Part shown: positions 7,490-14,565 of the stretch, in pieces | Layout: the number at the start of each line of letters is the position of its first letter | Position numbering within the stretch: the stretch's first letter is position 1 | IMG/VR virus record: IMGVR_UViG_3300001678_000032 | Location: 1-37,614 of that record | Direction: 5' to 3' (one strand) | DNA: 37,614 bases | Origin: a virus | Made by a program: the position numbers and the translations under genes | Notes under the pieces: model-generated | What the model was told of the DNA's origin: nothing | What the model saw: only the letters and a program-made list of their open reading frames with translations | Database searches by the model: none

Positions 7490-7803
7490 AGTACTTGGTT
7501 TATAGCTTCATCCTTGGTAGGATCTAAAGTATGCACCTCATTGATGCAATTTAAGATATCTTCTATTAATAGAGGTCGGGGAGGTTCAGGAGATATATCT
7601 GGGTGATTGTTAAAATCATCATCACTGATTCCCCAGATATCACCCATGTAAATGAATACTGTAATAAAGTCTAATGAGTCTACACCAGTGTCTGTTAATG
7701 CTTGAGAAGCGTCATCCACTAGCTTATAGTCGGATTTAATGTTAATAGCCTCTTCACATATTACCATAATTATGTCAAATTGTTCTTGCCTACTTGTATT
7801 CAT
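7486..7803 (-). CDS. Acyl carrier protein
   Basis: 105 aa, with the phosphopantetheine-attachment motif DTGVDSLDFITVFI. The serine carrying the prosthetic group is S43. A final helix resembles the ACP C-terminus (LLIEDILNCINEV). The protein is longer than typical ACP (about 80 aa), mainly through a PEPPRP-containing loop after helix II and a C-terminal tail. It is the first gene of the leftward arm, with a GGAG 9-10 nt before the ATG. It would need a host phosphopantetheinyl transferase, since none is seen here. It is the presumed carrier for the ketosynthase and the two diiron proteins downstream. Confidence 0.85.
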   Translation of the reverse strand: MNTSRQEQFDIIMVICEEAINIKSDYKLVDDASQALTDTGVDSLDFITVFIYMGDIWGISDDDFNNHPDISPEPPRPLLIEDILNCINEVHTLDPTKDEAINQVL

Positions 7804-7859
7804 AATATATTCTCCAATTGTTTATACTATATATATATGTACACTATATTATATTTTTA
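7804..7859. promoter_or_regulatory. Divergent promoter region of the accessory cassette
   Basis: The 56 bp between the ACP start (7803) and the radical SAM start (7860) is nearly all A/T and must hold promoters for both arms. The minus strand contains TATAAACA, one mismatch from the late box, about 20 nt before the ACP ATG, followed by TTGGAG. The plus strand has TATATTAT-like sequence and no Shine-Dalgarno before 7860. Exact promoters cannot be fixed by eye. Confidence 0.5.
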
Positions 7860-8849
7860 ATGACTATGTTTCTAGATGAAATAAACTCAATCCATATTGA
7901 ACTTACCAACAGATGTAACGCTAAATGTCCTATGTGCATGAGAACATTTAACGATAAGATTAAAAACGATCCTCAAGATATTTCCATTGACAGCTTTAAA
8001 GAATGGTTCTCCCCTGAATTTATTGCAGGCCTGACTAAGATTAAGTTTTGTGGTAATGCTGGAGATCCTGCAATCGCAAAAGATTGTTTAAAGATACATC
8101 AGTACGTTATTGAATGCAACCCCAACATACAGCTATTGATGAATACTAATGGTGGAGTTAGAACTGAAAAGTTTTGGTCTCAGTTAGGTGATTTGTATAA
8201 GAACAACGAGGAGAGTTTTGTTACATTCCACATTGATGGGTTGGAAGATACTAATCATATATACCGAAAGGGCGTGGTATGGTCTAAGATAATGAAAAAT
8301 GCTGCTGCATACAATGCAACAAAAGCTAGATCTCTTTGGGCATTCATACCATTCTTTCATAATGAACATCAAAAAGAAGAGGCTGAAGAGCTATCCGTTA
8401 AATTAGGGTTCACTAACTTTGCGTTAAAGATATCAGCGAGATGGAACAACAGATCTAAACCACATAAAAGTGAATCAGGAATTATATACCCACCAACATC
8501 TAGTGAGTTTAACATCGATGGATTTCAAGTATTTGATGATCATCCAACTTGTGTAGCATTAGCTCGTAAAGAGATGTATATAGATTCTTGGGGAAGATTG
8601 TTCCCATGTTGTTGGGTAGCATCTAAAGTAGAGTCTGGTAAGATTGAAGTAAACGAAGACCTATCTTTATATAATAATAGTATAAATACTATCATGAATA
8701 ATAACTATTATGACCATGAACTGAAAGATTCGTGGAGTAATAGACACAAATCATCTGTTTGCCACGAGAAGTGTACAGGATCTAAGGTTCACGTATGGGA
8801 AGTAGATGGAGTTAAACGACCACAAAAAGATATGTGGCACATAGGATAG
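7860..8849 (+). CDS. Radical SAM enzyme with SPASM-like C-terminal cysteine cluster
   Basis: The start chosen is ATG 7860 (329 aa). The frame is open further upstream, but only through promoter-like A/T sequence; ATG 7866 is also possible. The CxxxCxxC motif that binds the [4Fe-4S] cluster used to cleave SAM is C19, C23, C26 in ELTNRCNAKCPMCMR. 'KFCGNAGDP' (63-70) fills the SAM-binding 'GGE' position. A second group of cysteines, C231, C250, C251, C301 and C305 (LFPCCW ... CHEKC), looks like a SPASM or twitch auxiliary-cluster domain, typical of enzymes that modify peptides, sugars or other large substrates. It is not a QueE (which is shorter and lacks SPASM), although its neighbour is QueC-like. 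Substrate unknown. Confidence 0.8.
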   Translation: MTMFLDEINSIHIELTNRCNAKCPMCMRTFNDKIKNDPQDISIDSFKEWFSPEFIAGLTKIKFCGNAGDPAIAKDCLKIHQYVIECNPNIQLLMNTNGGVRTEKFWSQLGDLYKNNEESFVTFHIDGLEDTNHIYRKGVVWSKIMKNAAAYNATKARSLWAFIPFFHNEHQKEEAEELSVKLGFTNFALKISARWNNRSKPHKSESGIIYPPTSSEFNIDGFQVFDDHPTCVALARKEMYIDSWGRLFPCCWVASKVESGKIEVNEDLSLYNNSINTIMNNNYYDHELKDSWSNRHKSSVCHEKCTGSKVHVWEVDGVKRPQKDMWHIG

Positions 8850-8853
8850 ACAA

Positions 8854-9645
8854 ATGATAAATTTACCTGATGTTAATAAGGTTTTTATAAGTCATAGTGG
8901 TGGCATGGATAGCACATTAGTGCTACTACTAGCTATTGACAAATATGGTAAGGATAATGTTACTGCAGTATATGCTAATATAGGTCATATAATGTCTGGA
9001 GACATAAACGCCACTAAGGATGATGCTGCTCACATGGTATTCAATCATATGTCAAGTTTAATTGATGTCAACTCAGTTATAATAGAAGATTCTGATTTTC
9101 AATCGGTTGATATACACGAGGCCGATATGCACAACATGTTTGCCAAGATAAGAGATATCATACTATTAAAATCCAACTTACCAGTTGAAACACTACCTTT
9201 ATTTGGAATCACTAAAAAGGAAAAGGATATCATAGATCTACAACGATTGAGTGTATCAGCAGATGGAGTTGTACAAACGATTGATATCGATGCTATAGAA
9301 GAAGAGGTTGCTAATAATCCAGAGAAATACAGTGGAGTTGTTAATGCTTATGGACTAGGTAACATTCGTAAACATATTCCAGAACTCCTATCCACAGTTT
9401 ATAGTAAGTTTTCTAAAGAGATGATTGATGAAGCAGAGGCTGGTCAAGCTCCTATATTCAACTTGAATAAGGCTGATATTATTAAAGAATATGTTAGTCG
9501 TGGGTGGGAAGATATTATGTACAAAACTATATCATGCTCTAAACCTGTTGATAACCTCAATTGTGGAATTTGTGATTTATGTAATGAAAGGAAGAGATCA
9601 TTTGAAAATGCAGGAGTTGCTGACAACACAGTATACATTGGTTAA
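8854..9645 (+). CDS. QueC-like PP-loop ATPase
   Basis: 263 aa. The PP-loop SGGMDST is at residues 15-21 (HSGGMDSTLVLLLAI). The C-terminus has the QueC zinc site, C228, C237, C240 and C243 (SCSKP...CGICDLCNERKRSF...AG..D.T.Y). QueC uses ATP to turn 7-carboxy-7-deazaguanine into 7-cyano-7-deazaguanine (preQ0), by activating the carboxylate and adding ammonia. The middle of this protein (about residues 95-210) looks divergent from bacterial QueC. No QueD, QueE or FolE is in the window. It may therefore make preQ0 for tRNA or DNA modification with genes elsewhere, or adenylate another carboxylate. It starts 4 bp after the radical SAM stop. Confidence 0.75.
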   Translation: MINLPDVNKVFISHSGGMDSTLVLLLAIDKYGKDNVTAVYANIGHIMSGDINATKDDAAHMVFNHMSSLIDVNSVIIEDSDFQSVDIHEADMHNMFAKIRDIILLKSNLPVETLPLFGITKKEKDIIDLQRLSVSADGVVQTIDIDAIEEEVANNPEKYSGVVNAYGLGNIRKHIPELLSTVYSKFSKEMIDEAEAGQAPIFNLNKADIIKEYVSRGWEDIMYKTISCSKPVDNLNCGICDLCNERKRSFENAGVADNTVYIG

Positions 9646-10204
9646 CTTTACTGATTATGAATACGGTTCTACTATAGGTATAGCTGATGTTGGCAAAGGG
9701 GTTCCTCATGAATCAACAGCATATTTATATCTTAAAGCATGTGAACACTTCGGCGAGGATAATGTTATCCTTATTAATTTAAATTACGGACAATGTAAAC
9801 CTAGTTACATCACCTTCAATGAAGCATGTGAAATAATTAAACCAAAACACAGTCTAGAATTTAAACCTGATGATTTTAATGCATCGTTAATTGGTGGTGA
9901 TATTAATACAACTCTACAGCATGTGTTAGATGTGTATAAAACTAAAGTAACTCAATATGGTTTAAATGCTCCCATACATCTATTAAAGAGCATTACTAAA
10001 CAGTCAAGAGATTTTATTGAAAATGGTGGTTATCATCCAATACTATCAAACATACCACCAGATTGTATAGATAACATACTTGAAAGTGCTCCTCTATTTA
10101 ATATGAGTAATGAAGATATAATTGAAGCTATGAACCAAGATGGTTATGGAGATATAATTGACAAATATAATATGTGTAAAGCAAGGTACCAAGTACTCAG
10201 CTGA
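9608..10204 (+). CDS. QueC-like paralogue lacking the PP-loop and zinc site
   Basis: The chosen start is ATG 9608 (198 aa), with GGAAGAG about 11 nt upstream; an ATG at 9584 is the alternative. It overlaps the QueC-like gene by 38 bp. It aligns with that neighbour in two places. Residues 28-61 (GKGVPHESTAYLYLK, then FGEDNVILINLNYGQ) align with SGGMDSTLVLLLAIDKYGKDNVTAVYANIGH-type sequence. Residues 161-190 (APLFNMSNEDIIEA...C) align with APIFNLNKADIIKE...C. The ATP-binding SGGxDS is replaced by KGVPHES, and the CxxCxxC zinc site is gone. The protein is therefore probably not a working PP-loop enzyme. It could be a regulatory or partner subunit of the active copy. The relation is by eye. Confidence 0.65.
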   Translation: MQELLTTQYTLVNFTDYEYGSTIGIADVGKGVPHESTAYLYLKACEHFGEDNVILINLNYGQCKPSYITFNEACEIIKPKHSLEFKPDDFNASLIGGDINTTLQHVLDVYKTKVTQYGLNAPIHLLKSITKQSRDFIENGGYHPILSNIPPDCIDNILESAPLFNMSNEDIIEAMNQDGYGDIIDKYNMCKARYQVLS

Positions 10205-10823
10205 CTATGTGAATAAACTATATGGAATGGTAGAGAGGAATTTGAATGTTCCCTTTACATTCCATTGTTACACAGAAGACCCCACCGACATTCGTTCGGA
10301 AGTTCAAATAACACAAATCAAAACAGACTTGGAAAAGTGGTGGCTCAAATTAGATTGTCTTAATATATTTAATGAAGGGACTAACATTCTATTTGACTTG
10401 GATATTGTTATACTAAACCCACTAGAAAGATTACTATCTGTTAAGACAAGAACCTTGTCTATACTATATGCCCAATGGAAAGAGGGATATGTTCAACCGA
10501 AGGATATAGGATTCTCTACTTTATATAACTCTTCTATAATGAAGTGGGAAGGAGATCAAGGTAAAGACATCTATGAGTACTTCCAACAACATAAAGACAA
10601 AATACTATTTAAATATAAAGGTATAGATAGATATATGTTTAATGAACCAGTTGAGGTAGATCTTCTGCCAACATCAATTGCGTACTCTTATTGGAAGGGT
10701 GTTAGATACAAGAAAGATACAAAAGCAGAAATTGAGCGTTTAGATTATGAAGTATGCATCCTCAACCATAGTCCTAAGCCACATGAAATAAAGGACTCAT
10801 GGATACACAAGTATTGGTACTAA
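10158..10823 (+). CDS. Glycosyltransferase, GT-A fold, TTG start
   Basis: 221 aa. The start is TTG 10158, supported by GGAG 6 nt upstream and by the beta-strand beginning at once (TNIICVKQGTKYSADYVNKL). The metal- and sugar-nucleotide-binding DxD is D80-L81-D82 in NILFDLDIVIL, preceded by KWWLKLDCL, as in GT8/GT32-like enzymes. It ends with 'VCILNHSPKPHE...W'. It would transfer a sugar from a nucleotide donor; acceptor unknown. It overlaps the preceding gene by 47 bp, so the two are translationally coupled. The second glycosyltransferase of the operon (13867-14565) has a similar opening. Confidence 0.75.
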   Translation: MTNIICVKQGTKYSADYVNKLYGMVERNLNVPFTFHCYTEDPTDIRSEVQITQIKTDLEKWWLKLDCLNIFNEGTNILFDLDIVILNPLERLLSVKTRTLSILYAQWKEGYVQPKDIGFSTLYNSSIMKWEGDQGKDIYEYFQQHKDKILFKYKGIDRYMFNEPVEVDLLPTSIAYSYWKGVRYKKDTKAEIERLDYEVCILNHSPKPHEIKDSWIHKYWY

Positions 10824-11947
10824 AAAAAGACCCAGATTTAACTATAACAATCTCTTCAAATGCTCCACATTTCGATTATGTTCACCTGCAACACATAGCA
10901 ACTAAGAATGGTATTAGCAAAGCTATAACAGACTTCAAAGATGAGTACTTTATCACAATGCAATGGAAGGATAATGATCCCCATTTAATGGCGTCGTTAG
11001 CTAACGGAGGATTGTATTCTGATGGAGTTTATAGAATAACTAAGATATACATCAAAGATCAAATGCCTATAATGGTCAGTAAAGCTCAGATAACACACTT
11101 ATTCCATATAACAGATTATATCCCAGAAATAGACTGTAAACTGTTCTTTGGTAGCAGGGGGGTTAATGACCATCCATGGGCCAGGATAGCTAATATGACT
11201 GGCAACAGTGATATAGATGAAGAGAATGTTTATATGGTGGGTGTTAATCCTGACAAGAAGAGCACATGGAAGCACATATATTATAGTGGAGACATATCAC
11301 TATTGACTATACCTAAGATGTCTTTAGCGGAGTATAAAGAACGATTTAAAGAATATGAATATACTGATTGGGCTAAAGATTGGTGCAAGCCAGCAATAGA
11401 GAATAGTAAGTTCTTATTTGATAAGTTTGAAACTCCAAGTAAGGTGTTGGAGGTAGGAACATTTGAAGGAGCCTATACTTTTTGGTTAGCAGATAATTAC
11501 AAATTAACTGTAGATACTGTTGACCCTTTCGACGGAACAGTGTATAATGTAAGTAAAGAAGACTTTAACTTCGTTTATAATAATTTTAAACATAACTTAG
11601 ATATGTGTGTAAACAAAGATAATGTTACATTACATAATGATAATTCTTACGATGTTCTTAAACGTATGACTGATATATTCGATTTCATATATGTAGACGG
11701 ATCTCATATAGCATCTAACGTATTAGAGGATTTAGTTTTATCATTTAAGTTGTTGAAGAAAGGGGGCATCATGTTAATGGATGATGCTACTGCATGGAAG
11801 TATAGAGATCAATTAACTAAGGAAGTGTCTCATGATATAGGACATGCTCCCAGATTAGCAGTTGATAGCTTCATCCATTGCAATTGGGCCAACATAAAAG
11901 TTATAAATCTACCAGCAGGAAATCAAGTAGCAATTCAAAAATTATAA
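10799..11947 (+). CDS. Two-domain protein with C-terminal SAM-dependent methyltransferase
   Basis: 382 aa. Residues 1-165 form a region I do not recognise (ITISSNAPHFDYVHL..., with HPWARIANMTGN near 125-136). From about 205 there is a class I methyltransferase: motif I is KVLEVGTFEGAYTFWLADN (216-), followed by DTVDPFDG, 'LHNDNSYDVL', FDFIYVDGSHIASNVLEDL and LLKKGGIMLMDD. This matches the Methyltransf_24 type found in surface-sugar and natural-product clusters. The start ATG 10799 overlaps the glycosyltransferase end by 25 bp. The acceptor is unknown. The N-terminal domain may bind the substrate or be a second enzyme. Confidence 0.75.
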   Translation: MDTQVLVLKKDPDLTITISSNAPHFDYVHLQHIATKNGISKAITDFKDEYFITMQWKDNDPHLMASLANGGLYSDGVYRITKIYIKDQMPIMVSKAQITHLFHITDYIPEIDCKLFFGSRGVNDHPWARIANMTGNSDIDEENVYMVGVNPDKKSTWKHIYYSGDISLLTIPKMSLAEYKERFKEYEYTDWAKDWCKPAIENSKFLFDKFETPSKVLEVGTFEGAYTFWLADNYKLTVDTVDPFDGTVYNVSKEDFNFVYNNFKHNLDMCVNKDNVTLHNDNSYDVLKRMTDIFDFIYVDGSHIASNVLEDLVLSFKLLKKGGIMLMDDATAWKYRDQLTKEVSHDIGHAPRLAVDSFIHCNWANIKVINLPAGNQVAIQKL

Positions 11948-12597
11948 TGACAGTTGAACAAATTAAAGTATGGTGTGCTGATAATAATGTATTTTACTTG
12001 AAGGCCAATATAAAACTTCCTAAGGGAATCTATGAAGAAGCTGATGCATTATATAAGTCTGGTTTCTTTATTCCTCATAGAGATTCCCATGGACGCAATT
12101 GGGAAGTATCTACATTGAGAGGTGAAGAGTGGAACGTCACTACTTATGATAAGTCTAAACGTGATAATTATAAGTGGACAGAGGTTGCTGATAGAACTCC
12201 TATAATGACTAAATGGCTTAAAGAAACATTCCCATCTAATCTACATACTTTAGGCCGATGCAGATTTATGTTACTAAAACCTGGCGGGTTTATTCGAAGT
12301 CATACTGACACACATAAGTGGGAAGATGGTATGCCTCTCAAGAATGATATACTATCAGCTATTAATATATCCATCAATCAACCAGACAATTGTTATTTAC
12401 GGAGAACAGAAGATTGTTTAGAAGTTCCATTCACTCCAGGATCTGTATTCTGGTTTAATAATGGAGCATTCCATGAAGCAGCTAACTTCTCTAAGGATAA
12501 TAGATATCACTTTATTATACATGGTGGTGCTAATATAGAACGCAATCAACTGTTTATTGATTCATTTATGAAGGAGTATCCTGATGCTGTCATTTGA
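11947..12597 (+). CDS. 2OG-Fe(II) dioxygenase of the aspartyl/asparaginyl beta-hydroxylase type
   Basis: The chosen start is ATG 11947 (216 aa), which overlaps the preceding stop as TAATG; the frame is open further upstream inside the methyltransferase gene. The iron ligands are H119 and D121 in KPGGFIRSHTDTHKW and H176 in NNGAFHEAANFS. R186 in KDNRYHFIIHG is the expected 2-oxoglutarate-binding arginine. The pattern 'RCRFMLLKPGG..R.H.D...AINISIN.PDNC' is that of the Asp/Asn/Pro beta-hydroxylase family. It would hydroxylate an amino-acid-like or related substrate using O2 and 2-oxoglutarate. Soluble; no signal peptide. Substrate not predictable. Confidence 0.8.
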   Translation: MTVEQIKVWCADNNVFYLKANIKLPKGIYEEADALYKSGFFIPHRDSHGRNWEVSTLRGEEWNVTTYDKSKRDNYKWTEVADRTPIMTKWLKETFPSNLHTLGRCRFMLLKPGGFIRSHTDTHKWEDGMPLKNDILSAINISINQPDNCYLRRTEDCLEVPFTPGSVFWFNNGAFHEAANFSKDNRYHFIIHGGANIERNQLFIDSFMKEYPDAVI

Positions 12598-13870
12598 TGA
12601 ACTAGCTGAGTATATACTATCTAACTCCAAACACAATACTATAAAGAATACCAAGAAGGTACACATAATAGTAGACTACCCTAAATTGAAGTGGGGAGAC
12701 TATTCAGAATACTTAATGACCTTAACTTGGTTTACTGGTATTGGCTGGAGTAACGGCGGATCAAAAGGATGTAACGTAATATTTGCTCATACCTTGGATG
12801 AGGCTTGCAAGAAGGCTGATGAATATGACCATGCTATGGTATCATACATAGGAACTTTCTACCAGAATAATCCTGATAATATGATACACACTCACTTCGA
12901 TAAGTTTTGTAAATCAGATCATCCATGTAGGGGACATATACTATGGCACCCAAATAAACAATATGGTAGACTACATCTTCAATCGATGTTCTTATCGTTA
13001 AAGCATTGGAGAGAGATCGGCCGTCCTACATTTGGAAACTATACTGGAAGAGTTGTAGTACCGAAGTTATCTAACAGCAATGTTCATGATGACTACACAC
13101 CTCATTACTTAACTCCCCAAGATGAATACACGGATGTTAAAAATGCTGAAATGGCTGAATATATCTCTAAGGTATTAGAATCAGGTAAAACTATTTTAAA
13201 TTATGATATAGAAAGGAGTTCTAAATTCTTTACATATCCTCATAGAGCTACTAAGGACGACCTAGTATGTGAAGCGCTAGACTTTGAACGTAATAGAAAA
13301 TCTAACATAATATATACACGTAATAACGAGAAGATCAATAAGAACTTATTTGATCATAAGTTTGATGTTATATATGCTCCTGCTTCTGGAAACCTAGCTG
13401 AATATTTGTGGAGAGTGTATGGTCATTCTAATACCAAGTTGGTGATATTTGATAATAATCTTCCTAGTGTGAAATGGAAAGAACGATTGTATGACTTAGT
13501 CCAAACACCAAAAGATATCGATAGAGTAACCAACAGCATTGTTCAATTGTATAAGTCTGATATTGATGATTGCTCGTATAAGCCTGAATTAGTATTTAAA
13601 ATGCAAGAGGTGTATTCTGATGAAGAATGGATATCAGATATGAAGTCTATCTCAAATGTAGAGTTTATCCAACATGATCTGGTATTGGATAATACTCTCC
13701 AACCAGATCCATCTAAAAACACATTAATGTATTTCTCTAATATATTTGCATATAATTTTATATACCACGTAGCAAGGTTAGAAGATATTAATAACAAATT
13801 TAATGAATATTTGAACTTACCTAATTGTGTAGTAGTAGGTAAAAATCCATTTAAGGACAATGTACGATGA
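12584..13870 (+). CDS. Unknown protein, 428 aa, in the glycosylation/modification operon
   Basis: I do not recognise a family. The start ATG 12584 has AAGGAG 7 nt upstream and overlaps the hydroxylase gene by 14 bp. The N-terminal part begins with a beta-strand (KKVHIIVDYPKLKWGDYSEYLMT-type), followed by alpha/beta sequence with 'GHILWHPNKQYGRLH' at about residues 116-131. The C-terminal third has 'FDVIYAPASGNLAEYLW' and 'TKLVIFDNN', and a final segment (NTLMYFSNIFAYNFIYH) that resembles a Rossmann-type methyl- or glycosyltransferase end. It lacks a clear DxD or GxGxG. It is soluble with no membrane helix. Its ORF stop overlaps the next ATG by 4 bp (ATGA), so it belongs to the same pathway. 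Confidence 0.75.
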   Translation: MLSFDELAEYILSNSKHNTIKNTKKVHIIVDYPKLKWGDYSEYLMTLTWFTGIGWSNGGSKGCNVIFAHTLDEACKKADEYDHAMVSYIGTFYQNNPDNMIHTHFDKFCKSDHPCRGHILWHPNKQYGRLHLQSMFLSLKHWREIGRPTFGNYTGRVVVPKLSNSNVHDDYTPHYLTPQDEYTDVKNAEMAEYISKVLESGKTILNYDIERSSKFFTYPHRATKDDLVCEALDFERNRKSNIIYTRNNEKINKNLFDHKFDVIYAPASGNLAEYLWRVYGHSNTKLVIFDNNLPSVKWKERLYDLVQTPKDIDRVTNSIVQLYKSDIDDCSYKPELVFKMQEVYSDEEWISDMKSISNVEFIQHDLVLDNTLQPDPSKNTLMYFSNIFAYNFIYHVARLEDINNKFNEYLNLPNCVVVGKNPFKDNVR

Positions 13871-14565
13871 ACATAGTAGCAGTTAGAATAGGAGACCGAT
13901 ACGGTCCTGAATACGAGACTTACTTAGAAGGTAAGTTACCTCAACACAACTTCATTTGGATTAGGGAAGCTATGGCTCCTAACATAATGCTCCAATGGAA
14001 TAAGATGTACGGCATGACTTTAGATCAGGATGAACCTATCTGTGTTGTGGATATTGATGTATTATTATTAGGAGACTACAATAAGATATTTGACTACCCT
14101 ATTGAACCAGGACAGTTCTTAGCAGCACCTGGTTACTGGAGAGATCTTCAAGGAGAAGATGCCATTCGTTGGTCTATCAATGGAGGGTTCTATAAGTACT
14201 ACCCTAAAGACTGTAGATATATCTATGATAAGTTTATGAAGCAGCCTGAGTATTGGCAACGTAAGTATATTGAAGAAGGCTTCACGAGTGGTCCTGTGAA
14301 CGGAGAACAACATTTCATCGAAGACTCGGTTAAAGAACAGTTGGATTTAGTTGTATTGCCTAATGAGTGGTTCTGTAGAATGGATGCTAGAGTTGGAGAT
14401 GAAGCTCGTCATTCCATGACCACTCTTAATAAGCTGTATAATAAACATACAGGAAATGGTTATATGTATTTAGGTAAGGAGTTTCATCCTGCAATTAAGC
14501 ATGTTCACTTTACACATATGGATAATCACCCAAGCAATTGGGAAGATTATGAACTATTCGTATAA
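13867..14565 (+). CDS. Glycosyltransferase, GT-A fold, last gene of the rightward arm
   Basis: 232 aa. It starts MNIVAVRIGDRYGPEYETYL, parallel to the opening of the glycosyltransferase at 10158. The DxD is D62-I63-D64 in EPICVVDIDVLLLGDY. 'INGGFYKYYPKDCRYIYDKF' and 'VNGEQHFIED' resemble the acceptor-side region of GT8-like enzymes. 'KHVHFTHMDNHP' near the end supplies a His that could complete the metal site. It meets the oppositely oriented structural gene at 14554 with a 12-bp overlap of the two 3' ends, which marks the cassette's right border. Confidence 0.75.
   Translation: MNIVAVRIGDRYGPEYETYLEGKLPQHNFIWIREAMAPNIMLQWNKMYGMTLDQDEPICVVDIDVLLLGDYNKIFDYPIEPGQFLAAPGYWRDLQGEDAIRWSINGGFYKYYPKDCRYIYDKFMKQPEYWQRKYIEEGFTSGPVNGEQHFIEDSVKEQLDLVVLPNEWFCRMDARVGDEARHSMTTLNKLYNKHTGNGYMYLGKEFHPAIKHVHFTHMDNHPSNWEDYELFV

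Noticed and set aside
7818-7859. Upstream ATG for the radical SAM gene
   Set aside because: The extra residues come from the A/T-rich promoter region; family proteins start a few residues before the ELTNRCNAKC strand.
9491-9607. Longer N-terminus for the second QueC-like gene
   Set aside because: The added 39 codons lie in the coding region of the QueC-like gene and show no similarity to the paralogue; the ATG at 9608 has the better ribosome site.
8854-9645. Complete queuosine or 7-deazaguanine pathway
   Set aside because: Only QueC-like is present; QueD, QueE, FolE and a transglycosylase are not in the window.
11878-11946. Longer N-terminus for the hydroxylase gene
   Set aside because: The added residues are Ser/Lys-rich shadow of the methyltransferase end; ATG 11947 makes a TAATG junction.
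4942-14565. Integrated mobile element bringing the cassette
   Set aside because: No transposase, integrase, homing endonuclease or flanking direct repeats were found at the borders 4866-4941 and 14554-14565.
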